Position numbers and translations under genes: made by a program. Shown piece by piece: positions 1 through 7,715 of a stretch of DNA of 64,000 nt. The DNA lies in NCBI RefSeq assembly GCF_017254915.1, contig NZ_JAFKCT010000002.1, positions 558,001 to 622,000 on the forward strand, in the 5' to 3' direction. A model generated the notes under the pieces. It searched no databases. It saw nothing but the letters and a program-made list of their open reading frames with translations, and was not told the origin of the DNA. Position 1 is the stretch's first letter. Every line of letters begins with the position of its first letter. Source of the stretch: Algoriphagus oliviformis. GTDB lineage: Bacteria > Bacteroidota > Bacteroidia > Cytophagales > Cyclobacteriaceae.

Positions 1-271
1 CGCCGGAGGACTTAGCCAGCTCTATCCCCTTTTCCCTCGCCCGGGAGTCCACGTCGCAGATATAAGCAATCTCCACGTTCGGGATTTTGGCGAAAGCCTG
101 GACGTGCTGGGCACCCCGGCTGTTCACTCCGATCACGGCCACTCGATATTTGTCCTTTAGTGGATATTGGGAGAGGATATTGAAGGAAAAGGCGGAAGAC
201 ATCGCGCCGAGGCCTAGGGCACCGGTGGTGGCGGATTTGAGGAAAGTACGGCGGTTAAGGTTATTTTTCAT
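1..271 (-). CDS. Gfo/Idh/MocA-family oxidoreductase, N-terminal part (cut by window edge)
   Basis: The 90 visible codons start at the ATG at 271 and begin with a twin-arginine-like signal (NRRTFLKSATTGALGLG). A Rossmann nucleotide-binding start follows (YRVAVIGVNSRGAQHVQAF), then the end of the second beta strand (IAYICDVD). This layout is typical of exported NAD(P)-dependent Gfo/Idh/MocA sugar dehydrogenases of Bacteroidota. The gene starts 24 bases after the nagA stop on the same strand, so it is probably the last visible gene of the GlcNAc operon. Its substrate cannot be predicted, and the catalytic EKP region lies outside the window. Confidence 0.85.
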   Translation of the reverse strand, partial: MKNNLNRRTFLKSATTGALGLGAMSSAFSFNILSQYPLKDKYRVAVIGVNSRGAQHVQAFAKIPNVEIAYICDVDSRAREKGIELAKSSG

Positions 272-295
272 GGCAAAAGGATTTTTGACTTGGGG

Positions 296-1453
296 TTAAG
301 AGGAAAATACTTCCTTTCCGTTTTTGATGGTTTTCAGGACTTTTAGGCTTTGGTTCGGGCCCTTTTGGATGAGGATCAGGTCGGCTTTCGCTCCCACTTT
401 GATCGGGTCAAACATGGGATCAAAAAGCCGATGCGGCCTGGTGGAAGCCATTTTCCAAGCTTCCGACAGGGTGGCCAGCTCTTTTTCCAAAAGGAATTCT
501 ATCCCTTGAAGCAGGTTCATGGCCGACCCTGCTAGCATCTGTGGATTGGAGCGGAGGTGCAGCTTGCCCTCGGGACTCAAAGTGATCTGGCCTCCAATGT
601 GCAGCTCGTAGTCCCCCGCAGGCATTCCCGCCAGAGAAGTCGAATCGCTCACGAGCAGGAGCTGCTCCCCCTTGGCTCTTTTGAAAACGCGGATCACTTC
701 CGGCGGCAGGTGAAACCCGTCGGCGATGATGCTGGCGGCAAGGCGATCTTCAGCCAGCTGGGACCAAAGGTAGTTGGGGTGGCGGGCGATCTGCCCATGC
801 ATGCCATTCCCCAGATGGGTGGAAAGTCTCGCCCCAGCCGCCACCGCGGCGATGACCTGCGCCGGGCTTGCCTTAGTATGGCCTATGGACACCAAAATGC
901 CCTTTTCCACGCATTTCTCTATGAACGAAGGCGAATTGTCCCACTCCGGCGACAGCGTCACCATCCTAACCAAGCCCTGGCTTTCTACCATCCAGCGCTC
1001 AAACAAGTCCCAATCCGGAGCTTGCACGAACTCTCGGGGATGCGCTCCCCTTGGCCCGTCTTCGGGGGAGATAAAGGGCCCTTCGATGTGGATTCCGGCG
1101 ATACAGTCACGGGCGACTTTGTCCTCCCTGCACAGCGTCACGATCTGGCGGATAAGGCGGGAGATCTGCTCTGGGCTATTGGTGATGATCGTGGGAAAGT
1201 GGCTGGTCACCCCGACTTGCAGCAGTTTGCGGGAAATTTGACCTAGGGACAAAACCTCGTCATAGACCGCATTGTAGTCCCATCCCCCGTAGCCATTGAC
1301 CTGAATATCCATCAGTCCAGGGCCCAGGAACTGGTCATCCGGAAGCGGCTCCGCTATCTTTTCCACCCGGGAAATAAGTCCCCCTCCGATCCTCAGCTTC
1401 AAGGGACTACCGTCCAAAAAGGATTTGCCACTAAGCACTATGCGATCTTCCAT
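296..1453 (-). CDS. nagA: N-acetylglucosamine-6-phosphate deacetylase
   Basis: This cytoplasmic amidohydrolase (385 aa) removes acetate from GlcNAc-6-phosphate to give glucosamine-6-phosphate. Visible family signatures are GPGLMDIQVNGYGG near the N terminus, HIEGPFISPEDGPRGAHP (metal ligands), VSIGHTKAS, STHLGNGMHG and the LLLVSDSTSLAGM segment with the catalytic Asp. The ATG at 1453 was chosen over the longer frame (start 1519) because the upstream 22 codons lie inside the permease gene and look like non-homologous read-through. With this start the gene overlaps the permease by 16 bases, which suggests translational coupling. Its neighbours nagB and the permease support the assignment. Confidence 0.9.
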   Translation of the reverse strand: MEDRIVLSGKSFLDGSPLKLRIGGGLISRVEKIAEPLPDDQFLGPGLMDIQVNGYGGWDYNAVYDEVLSLGQISRKLLQVGVTSHFPTIITNSPEQISRLIRQIVTLCREDKVARDCIAGIHIEGPFISPEDGPRGAHPREFVQAPDWDLFERWMVESQGLVRMVTLSPEWDNSPSFIEKCVEKGILVSIGHTKASPAQVIAAVAAGARLSTHLGNGMHGQIARHPNYLWSQLAEDRLAASIIADGFHLPPEVIRVFKRAKGEQLLLVSDSTSLAGMPAGDYELHIGGQITLSPEGKLHLRSNPQMLAGSAMNLLQGIEFLLEKELATLSEAWKMASTRPHRLFDPMFDPIKVGAKADLILIQKGPNQSLKVLKTIKNGKEVFSS

Positions 1454-2763
1454 TTCCTGATTTTGTGCCCATGGAGCGCGTAATAGACGAGATACAGATA
1501 GCAGGGAAACAAGACCCAATAGGCCATTTTGACGGAGTATAGATCCGCAAAATACCCGTACACCATCGGCATGATTGCGTTGCCGCAGAGTCCCATAATC
1601 ATGATGGAAGCGCCGAGTTTGGTAAACCTTCCCAGGCCATCTAGCGCCAAAGGCCAGATCCCTGCCCAGACGAGCGAATTGGCCAATCCCAGGAGCACCA
1701 CGAAAAGGATGGAAATGTCGACGGTCATTCCCAAAAAGCGGATTGGCCCGCTGCTAAAGACAATCAGCAGCGTCAACGCAGTACCCAGCAGGGTGCAGAT
1801 CCGCAGGACATTTACTTGGGAGATGACCTTGGGGATCAAAGAAATCCCCACCAAATAGCCCAAAATGGTGAAAGCCAGCGTAAATGAGGGAAATACTTTA
1901 GCGTCCAAAAGACTGATGCCAAAGGAATTGGCATAGGGAATCACCGTGTCTATGGCGATGACCTGGGTGCCAACATGCAGGAAGATGGCGATTGCCCCCA
2001 ACACCAGATGGGGAAACTGGAAAATAGAACTCTTGCCGGAGTTTGCCTCCGCCACCTCGGCGGATTCATGCTCCGTGTCGATCTCGGGAAGTGGGGAAAA
2101 TCGGACGAAGATCCCCAGTGCCAAAAGCACCGTGCCCACGACAGCGTATGGCGTGATCACCCGCTGGATCAACTCGGTCAAGGCAGCGTCCCTCGCCTCT
2201 GGACTCATCTGGTCCAGCTGCTGGAAAAGCTCGCTGTCCCCGACTCTCAGCACCACTGCCGCGAAAAGAATGGGAGCCAAAATCCCCGCGCCCTTGTTGA
2301 ATATCCCCATGATGCTGATGCGCTGGGCTGCGCTTTCCTTGGGGCCAAGGATCGTGACGTAGGGATTTGCCGCCGTCTGGAGCACCGCCAAACCAGATCC
2401 CAAGGTAAACAGGCCCAGCAAAAACAACTCGTAGGTCCGTGTCATCGCCGCTGGTACGAAGATATAGGCACCCAGCGCCATGGCGAAAAACCCGTACATC
2501 ATGCCCTTTTTGAAACCCACCGCCCGGAGCAGGTAAGAGGCCGGCACGGACATCACCAGATAGGAAATGTAGAAGGCAAAGGCGACGAGGTAGGAGTCTA
2601 AATTGCTGAGAGTAAAGGCAATCTTGAAGTAGGGAATCAGGATGGCGTTGACCCAGGAGACAAAGCCGAAGATGAAAAACAGCATTCCGATGATTCCAAT
2701 CGATATCCAGGTCTCTTTTGGGCTGAGGGACTCTACTTTGACTGCCGTTTGGCTGGAGGACAT
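1438..2763 (-). CDS. MFS sugar permease (FucP/NagP-like)
   Basis: This 441-aa protein is strongly hydrophobic, with about twelve membrane segments, and resembles the fucose/glucose/galactose:H+ symporter branch of the major facilitator superfamily. Characteristic stretches are FGFVSWVNAILIPYFK in helix 1, the loop FKKGMMYG after helix 2 and LQTAANPYVTILGP in the first half. It lies between nagB and nagA, so the likely substrate is N-acetylglucosamine (NagP role), but this is context only. The ATG at 2763 is preferred over the TTG at 2826. The segment ESLSPKETW just before the first helix is a normal cytoplasmic N terminus. Confidence 0.85.
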   Translation of the reverse strand: MSSSQTAVKVESLSPKETWISIGIIGMLFFIFGFVSWVNAILIPYFKIAFTLSNLDSYLVAFAFYISYLVMSVPASYLLRAVGFKKGMMYGFFAMALGAYIFVPAAMTRTYELFLLGLFTLGSGLAVLQTAANPYVTILGPKESAAQRISIMGIFNKGAGILAPILFAAVVLRVGDSELFQQLDQMSPEARDAALTELIQRVITPYAVVGTVLLALGIFVRFSPLPEIDTEHESAEVAEANSGKSSIFQFPHLVLGAIAIFLHVGTQVIAIDTVIPYANSFGISLLDAKVFPSFTLAFTILGYLVGISLIPKVISQVNVLRICTLLGTALTLLIVFSSGPIRFLGMTVDISILFVVLLGLANSLVWAGIWPLALDGLGRFTKLGASIMIMGLCGNAIMPMVYGYFADLYSVKMAYWVLFPCYLYLVYYALHGHKIRKWKIA

Positions 2764-2857
2764 AAAGTGTAGCTTGGTGGATGGTTCAATTCCAGAATCT
2801 TTGCCCGAAATCCCTATAAATACCAAATTTTAAACCTAGCAAACAAGCCTTTTCCCA

Positions 2858-3595
2858 TCAAATGCCCACAAGCAGGGATGAAGAATCGCGGTCCAGAAAA
2901 ATCCAGCAATCCGGATGACTTTGGAGAACTGAGGCGGGATGCCTGTTGCTGATTTCCCCTTGCAGACAGTCCTTGACCGCTTGAGCCTTTCTCTGGTCCG
3001 GCACGGAGCAAATGAGCTGTTTAGACTTCAGGATCTGGTGGATGGACATGGAAATGGCCTTCTGCGGAACCGACTCCAAGTCCGGAAACCAGCCCTCTCC
3101 CATTTGCTGGGCGCGGCAGGCCTCATCCAGCGTCACGACGATATAGGGCTTTTCCACGCTGAAATCAGCCGGGGGATCGTTGAAGGCCAAGTGCCCGTTT
3201 TCCCCGATTCCCACGAAAGCCACGTCAATGGGATGATCCGAAATCAGAGCGGAAAGGCGTTCACATTCCTTGTCTGGGGCACTTTCCCCGTCGATGAGGT
3301 GATAGGCTTTCAACTGGACCTTGTCAAAAAAACGCCCCTTTAGATACCTGCGAAAGCTGGCCGGGTGGCTGATCGGCAGTCCGATGTACTCATCGAGATG
3401 GAATACGGTCACCTTTTCCCAATCGATGTCCTCCTCCGCCAGCAGCTGCTTGAGCGTCTCAAACTGGCTGGTGCCCGTCGCGAGGATGATGTTTGCAAAT
3501 CCCTGAGCCCGGATGGCTTGGCGGATGAGTTCTGCGCCGGCCTTTCCGGCAGTTTGCCCGAGCGATTCTGGCGAGGGAGAAATGTGGATTTTCAT
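2858..3595 (-). CDS. nagB: Glucosamine-6-phosphate deaminase
   Basis: This 245-aa enzyme converts glucosamine-6-phosphate to fructose-6-phosphate and ammonia, feeding GlcNAc carbon into glycolysis. The family motifs are clear: LATGTSQFETL (phosphate loop), VTVFHLDEYIGL with the catalytic Asp, and VGIGENGHLAFNDPP with the catalytic His region. Its length fits the short NagB class without the allosteric C-terminal extension. It starts 8 bases after the stop of the upstream hypothetical gene and is followed by the permease and nagA, so it sits in a GlcNAc operon. Confidence 0.93.
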   Translation of the reverse strand: MKIHISPSPESLGQTAGKAGAELIRQAIRAQGFANIILATGTSQFETLKQLLAEEDIDWEKVTVFHLDEYIGLPISHPASFRRYLKGRFFDKVQLKAYHLIDGESAPDKECERLSALISDHPIDVAFVGIGENGHLAFNDPPADFSVEKPYIVVTLDEACRAQQMGEGWFPDLESVPQKAISMSIHQILKSKQLICSVPDQRKAQAVKDCLQGEISNRHPASVLQSHPDCWIFLDRDSSSLLVGI

Positions 3596-3603
3596 GTTTG
3601 GGG

Positions 3604-4083
3604 CTAGTTCTCTAAAAGGGCTTCTATTCTAAAACCGTAGTCGCTTTGCAGGTCTTCGTGGAGGCTGGAGATGGCAGTTTGGGCTTTTTTGACCTGCAGG
3701 GCAAAAAGGTTGTCGATGACCGGATGTCTGAACTTGAGGTAGCCGTACTCCTTCATCTGTTCGCAAAAATAGAGGATGACCTCCGCCTGATCCGCCTTGT
3801 TTTTGCTCAGCTTGAGGAGCTTGTTCAGCTTCCTGCGGATGGCCTGGGCGGACTTTTTGGCAAGGTGGTAGTTTCGGGTATTCGCGGTTTGGAAAGCTTC
3901 CTCCAGCTCTTCCCTCACCGCATCCACGTAGAGTCCGGGTTGCTCTGCCTCGTGCAGTTTGAAATAGAGGAAAGCTTTGTTGTCGCGGCTGAACTTGGCC
4001 AGGTCCGAAAGCAGCGCCACAAGCTCCTTTTCGCTGCGGTAGCCCAGCTCTCTTTTCAACTCTGCCAAAGAAGGAATGTCCAT
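3604..4083 (-). CDS. Hypothetical helical protein, first gene of the nag operon
   Basis: This 159-aa protein is soluble and charged, with no signal peptide or membrane segment. It is predicted to be almost entirely alpha-helical and rich in Lys/Glu/Leu (for example AIRRKLNKLLKLSKNKADQA). I do not recognise a family. It is the promoter-proximal gene of the nag operon, only 8 bases before nagB, so it is probably co-transcribed. A link to amino-sugar metabolism is only inferred from position. The start ATG at 4083 is the only good candidate. Confidence 0.75.
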   Translation of the reverse strand: MDIPSLAELKRELGYRSEKELVALLSDLAKFSRDNKAFLYFKLHEAEQPGLYVDAVREELEEAFQTANTRNYHLAKKSAQAIRRKLNKLLKLSKNKADQAEVILYFCEQMKEYGYLKFRHPVIDNLFALQVKKAQTAISSLHEDLQSDYGFRIEALLEN

Positions 4084-4138
4084 GTAATTGATGGCCTGAT
4101 CTGTAAAAACTGTTAAATCCGGGAAGCTGCCAAAAGGC

Positions 4139-4170
4139 TTCGTCGCAAATTAGCGCCTGTTCGTCGCAAA
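4139..4170. promoter_or_regulatory. 11-base direct repeat with 21-base period (candidate LytTR operator)
   Basis: The sequence TTCGTCGCAAA occurs twice, at 4139-4149 and 4160-4170, exactly 21 bases apart, or two helical turns. It lies in the divergent region between the nag operon and the dioxygenase-lytS-lytR operon. LytTR-domain regulators are known to bind paired direct repeats with about 21-base periodicity, and the downstream operon encodes such a regulator. Autoregulation is therefore a reasonable inference. It could equally control the divergent nag operon. Confidence 0.5.
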
Positions 4171-4245
4171 CCGGATTTTCAAATTAGCTCAAAAATCCAT
4201 TCCGCCGTTGATTTGTCCAAAGATTTAACCCAACCAACAGACGCC

Positions 4246-4959
4246 ATGGAAAAACGAGAATTTCTGAAACGCCTTAGCCTGAGTACCTTCGCCTTTCCCA
4301 TGCTCATGTCCTGCGCCGAGCGGGCAGAAGCCATCATCGAGGGCAGTGACGAAGGCTCCACCAACTCCGCGGACACCGCATCCGACTGCACCCTGACCAA
4401 CTCGGAGACGGCAGGCCCCTACCCGACCCATTCTCCCGGCAGCCTGGTGCGGGAAGATATCCGAGCCGACCGTACCGGCGTCCTGCTGGACGTCGAGCTG
4501 ACCGTGTTGAACGCCAGCCAATCCTGCCTGCCCCTGGTCGGTGCGCTGGTGGACATCTGGCATTGCGACAAGGACGGCAACTACTCCGAGTACAGCGGTT
4601 TTTCCAATGTCTCCTTTCTGAGAGGGAGACAAGTGACGGACGAAAACGGCAAAGTGGCCTTCACCACGATCTTCCCAGGCTGGTACAATGGCCGCGCGAC
4701 CCACATCCACCTCCATGTATTCAACTCCGCCGGAAAATCCCTGCTCGTGTCCCAGATCGCCTTTCCCGAAGGCTCCAGCAGCGCTGTGGTCCAAGTCAAC
4801 GCCAGCACCGCAAATGGCTACACCAAGGGAATGAACGGCTACACCTACAACGCCCAAGACGGCATCTTCCGCGACGGGGTGAGCAATGAGCTCGCCAACA
4901 TCTCCGGAACCCTGAGTGCCGGATATCAGCTCACCCACTCCATCGTCGTCTCTGCCTGA
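4246..4959 (+). CDS. Intradiol ring-cleavage dioxygenase-like lipoprotein
   Basis: This 237-aa protein starts at the ATG at 4246 with a signal containing a twin-Lys/Arg stretch and a lipobox-like LMSC, so it is probably exported and lipidated. The domain matches the intradiol dioxygenase family of Fe(III) enzymes: ETAGPYPTHSPG, VDIWHCDKDGNYSEY (first Tyr ligand region), then FPGWYNGRATHIHLHVF with the second Tyr and the His-x-His ligands. The substrate is unknown; secreted members of this type have been linked to catechol or protocatechuate-like aromatics. The gene ends in TGATG overlapping the next start by one base, so the two are translationally coupled. A TTG at 4213 gives a longer but less likely protein. 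Confidence 0.85.
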   Translation: MEKREFLKRLSLSTFAFPMLMSCAERAEAIIEGSDEGSTNSADTASDCTLTNSETAGPYPTHSPGSLVREDIRADRTGVLLDVELTVLNASQSCLPLVGALVDIWHCDKDGNYSEYSGFSNVSFLRGRQVTDENGKVAFTTIFPGWYNGRATHIHLHVFNSAGKSLLVSQIAFPEGSSSAVVQVNASTANGYTKGMNGYTYNAQDGIFRDGVSNELANISGTLSAGYQLTHSIVVSA

Positions 4960-5651
4960 TGCATAGCCCAAACCAACAATCGGAACGGAGGATACTGCTG
5001 TCGGCCCAGGCCGAAATGCGCCAAGAGCGGGGCTTCACCATGCGCCAGAGAGAGCTGGACCTCGTGCCTGGACTGACGGTGAAGATCTCTGAAGTCACAC
5101 TGCTGCCAAAGACGGAATTTGACGTGATCGCGTCGGAATCTTCGCTGCAATGCCTGCTGCCCATGGTGGGTGAGATCAGGCTCGAGTCCGGCATGCGGGT
5201 GGAATTGGGAGAGCTTTGGTCCCAATTCAAACCCAAAAATGGCAGGCTTTCGGTTTCCAATCCCTTTTCCAAGGAGTCGGTCCATTTCCTCCGAATAGAG
5301 ATCCCCAGCCTGAGCTATTTCCCGGAGACCTTCTCCCCTTTTCGTTTCGAAAACATCAAAGATCGGATCTCGCCGATTTTCACCCACAGGGACGGCGGAG
5401 AGTACTTCCGCATCAGCGTCGGGAATTTGGGAGGGAGAAAGGATGTGGAGTTTCCCTCTCAGGCCAGCTCGGTGGCACTGGTCCTGTCTGGCGCCATGGA
5501 ATACCAAAACTGCCTGCTGGAGCAGGGCGACTGTCTGGCGCTGAATGGAGCCTGCACCCTGGAAATGGAGGCGCTGAGCGAGGAGACCTTGGTTTTGATC
5601 CTCGAATTTGCCGCCAAAGAGGAAAAATCCGAGGATCCTTTGCGTAATTAG
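4959..5651 (+). CDS. Degenerate pirin-like (YhhW-type) bicupin
   Basis: This 230-aa protein has two cupin-like beta-rich halves. The C-terminal half resembles the second cupin of YhhW/pirin proteins, with RDGGEYFRISVGNLGG, then SSVALVLSGAMEY and LLEQGDCLALNGACTLEM. The N-terminal half keeps the spacing but lacks the His-rich metal site that active pirin-type quercetinases carry (no HPH motif), so metal-dependent dioxygenase activity is doubtful. The start overlaps the dioxygenase stop by one base. It may be a binding or regulatory partner of the dioxygenase or kinase. Assignment to the pirin family is moderate. Confidence 0.6.
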   Translation: MHSPNQQSERRILLSAQAEMRQERGFTMRQRELDLVPGLTVKISEVTLLPKTEFDVIASESSLQCLLPMVGEIRLESGMRVELGELWSQFKPKNGRLSVSNPFSKESVHFLRIEIPSLSYFPETFSPFRFENIKDRISPIFTHRDGGEYFRISVGNLGGRKDVEFPSQASSVALVLSGAMEYQNCLLEQGDCLALNGACTLEMEALSEETLVLILEFAAKEEKSEDPLRN

Positions 5652-5652
5652 G

Positions 5653-6720
5653 ATGATGAAACCAAGGACCAGCTGGCCACTGCACCTGATCGCCGGAATC
5701 TGCTTTCTGCTGGTTCCGGTGATCTTGGCGCCGCAGCCGCCGGGAGTGTCCCGCTTTCAGCTGGATGTGGTCACAGTGCGGGAGCTGTTCAGCAATGGGC
5801 TGATGTTGGGCTTTTTCTACCTCAACTATTTCATCCTCATCCCCCGTTTTTTTCTCAAGGGAAAGTATTTGGGCTACTTTCTGATCGTGCTCGTGTCTTT
5901 TACCCTGATCCTCGGGATTCCCGAACTCTTGGTAGTGGCCAAGCCCGCAGCGCAGCATCCGCCACAGTTTCCCAAAATGCACCGTCCGCGTTTGGTCCCA
6001 CATCCCAAGGCCCTGGATCGGCTTTTTATCTGGGATGAACTGGCCGCTTACACCTATCAGTTGCTGCTCTTCTCGGTGATGGTGCTCTTTTCGATCTTTC
6101 TGAGGTTGAGGGAGGCGCTGTTTGACTCCGAGCAGGCGAAGTCCAAAGCCGAAATCGGAAACCTGAAAAACCAGATCAATCCGCACTTCCTCTTCAATAC
6201 ACTCAACTCGATCTATGCCCTCAGCATACGGGAGAAGGCCGACAAAACCGGCCAGAGCCTGATGAAGCTCTCCGAGATGATGCGCCACGTGGTCTCCGAG
6301 GCCCAGCACGACACCGTCCCCCTACAGCGGGAAGTCGCGTATATCGAAAACTACCTGAACCTGCAGCGCCTTCGCCTGCCGGAGGATTTTCCGCTGACCT
6401 ATCACAAGAAAGGCCGTTTTGAGGAAAAGAAAATAGCTCCCCTGCTGTTGATCCCCTTTGTGGAAAATGCCTTCAAGCATGGCGTGAGCACGGAGGAGCC
6501 CGGGGAAATCCGGATCGAGATCGCGCTGGAGCAGGACACCTTTTCCATGCAGGTCGTCAACCGGCTAGTCTCCCACCAGCTCGCCAGCCATGAAGAAAGC
6601 GGTTTGGGGCTGGAAAACACCAAATCCAGGCTGGAATTGATCTACGGAGGAGACTACCGGCTTGAGATAGGCGAGGCAAATGGCTATTTTCGGGTACACC
6701 TGCAAATCAAGCTTGGATGA
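5653..6720 (+). CDS. LytS/YehU-type sensor histidine kinase
   Basis: This 355-aa membrane kinase has four hydrophobic segments in the first 160 residues: LHLIAGICFLLVPVILAP, GLMLGFFYLNYFILIP, GYFLIVLVSFTLILGI and QLLLFSVMVLFSIFL. A short coiled linker follows, then the His_kinase domain QINPHFLFNTLNSIYAL, whose His is the phosphorylation site. The HATPase region shows LIPFVENAFKHGV (N box) and GLGLENTKSRLELIYG. It overlaps the response regulator by four bases (ATGA). The start is ATG at 5653 or 5656, one base after the previous stop. The signal sensed is unknown. Confidence 0.92.
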   Translation: MMKPRTSWPLHLIAGICFLLVPVILAPQPPGVSRFQLDVVTVRELFSNGLMLGFFYLNYFILIPRFFLKGKYLGYFLIVLVSFTLILGIPELLVVAKPAAQHPPQFPKMHRPRLVPHPKALDRLFIWDELAAYTYQLLLFSVMVLFSIFLRLREALFDSEQAKSKAEIGNLKNQINPHFLFNTLNSIYALSIREKADKTGQSLMKLSEMMRHVVSEAQHDTVPLQREVAYIENYLNLQRLRLPEDFPLTYHKKGRFEEKKIAPLLLIPFVENAFKHGVSTEEPGEIRIEIALEQDTFSMQVVNRLVSHQLASHEESGLGLENTKSRLELIYGGDYRLEIGEANGYFRVHLQIKLG

Positions 6721-7394
6721 TCAGAGCCATTGCCCTAGACGATGAACCCCTGCCCCTGGAGATCCTGAGGGCATTTTGCGAACGAATTCCAGAAGAGATT
6801 TCCCTGCTGGCCACCTTCTCCAAGGTGACCGAGGCCAAGCAGTTTCTCGAAACTGAAGACGTGGACCTGATTTTTTTGGATATACAGATGCCCTTCCTTT
6901 CCGGCTTGGACTTTTACCGGCTTTTTGGCGCGGACAAGCTTTTGATCTTGACCACGGCCTACTCGGATTTTGCCCTGGAGAGCTTCGATCTCGGCGCTGT
7001 GGACTATCTCCTGAAGCCCTTTGATTTTGAGCGCTTTCATCAGGCCGTGAAAAAGGCCCTGCGCTACCAATCCACAGCATCCAAAAGCGCCGCCAAGGAC
7101 GTGATTTGGGTAAAGTCGGACTCTCGGCAGGTCCGCGTGGAGCTGCATCAGATCCTCTACATCGAGGCCATGGCCGACTACCTGCGGATTTTTTTGGAAA
7201 ACGGCAAACCCTTGGTCACACGCATGACCCTGAAAAAGATGGTGGAGGAGCTGGACGAAAACTTCGTCCGCATCCACAAATCCTACATCGTAAGAAAGGA
7301 TAAAATCACCGCGAAAAGCCCCAAGGAAGTGCAAGTCGGCTCGGTCACCCTTCCGGTAGGCTCGGCTTTGGGCTCGACCGCCGAGCTGGACTGA
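6717..7394 (+). CDS. LytTR-family response regulator
   Basis: This 225-aa cytoplasmic regulator has an N-terminal receiver domain with acidic pocket ALDDEPL, phospho-acceptor Asp in FLDIQMPFLSG, TTAY and KPFDFERF. The LytTR DNA-binding domain (about residues 125-225) shows QVRVELHQILYIEAMADYLR and FVRIHKSYIVRKD. It is the partner of the LytS-like kinase, with which it overlaps by four bases. LytTR proteins bind paired direct repeats; the repeat at 4139-4170 upstream of this operon is a candidate target. No terminator is obvious after the gene. Confidence 0.93.
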   Translation: MIRAIALDDEPLPLEILRAFCERIPEEISLLATFSKVTEAKQFLETEDVDLIFLDIQMPFLSGLDFYRLFGADKLLILTTAYSDFALESFDLGAVDYLLKPFDFERFHQAVKKALRYQSTASKSAAKDVIWVKSDSRQVRVELHQILYIEAMADYLRIFLENGKPLVTRMTLKKMVEELDENFVRIHKSYIVRKDKITAKSPKEVQVGSVTLPVGSALGSTAELD

Positions 7395-7492
7395 GGAAGT
7401 TCCTTCGGTCTCCCCACCCATCGCTTGCGAAAATTCTCCCACCAATCGTCTCAATTGATTGAAACCGTTCTGCTTTTTTCCTAGGTTTAGTG

Positions 7493-7511
7493 CAAATACA
7501 TAAACCCAAAT
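7493..7511 (+). repeat. Left 19-base direct repeat flanking repeat copy A
   Basis: CAAATACATAAACCCAAAT is repeated exactly at 7697-7715. The two copies bracket the dispersed repeat, as a target-site duplication or a local duplication would. Confidence 0.8.
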
Positions 7512-7694
7512 CTGTATATACGCTTTTCTGCCAGTAAACGAATTTTCATTAACAATCGGGCCTGTCTGCTCAGGCAGGTTGGAAGACCCCGACTCGTCGG
7601 GCAGGCGATGACCGAAGACCGAAGTAGGGCAAAGCCCCAATTTTAGCGTTCTTTCGGATTGTCACGACTGCCTACTGGCATAAGAGCGGATAAT
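7512..7694 (+). repeat. Dispersed inverted-repeat element, copy A
   Basis: This is one of five related intergenic elements. It contains the shared internal palindrome around GCTCAGGC, the segment CCCCGACTCGTCGGGCAGGC, then GATGACCGAAGACCGAAG and the conserved right end TACTGGCATAAGAGCGGATAAT-like sequence. The left end differs from copies B, D and E (it has CTGTATATACGCTTTTCTG as in copy C). There is no coding capacity of its own. It lies directly upstream of the hydroxylase gene. Confidence 0.85.
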
Positions 7695-7696
7695 TA

Positions 7697-7715
7697 CAAA
7701 TACATAAACCCAAAT
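7697..7715 (+). repeat. Right 19-base direct repeat flanking repeat copy A
   Basis: This is an exact copy of 7493-7511. Its last two bases are the first two bases of the ATG of the hydroxylase gene, so the element sits where the native leader of this gene would be. Confidence 0.8.

Larger units (their letters stand above)
7395..7713. other. Intergenic region holding repeat copy A
   Basis: This 319-base gap contains no gene. Its first 100 bases show no clear terminator. From 7493 it carries a 19-base direct repeat, then a dispersed repeat copy (7512-7694), then the second 19-base copy, which runs into the start codon of the hydroxylase gene. Confidence 0.7.

Noticed and set aside
7395..7492. 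Terminator after the LytTR gene
   Set aside because: No stem with a following T-run could be found in this tract.
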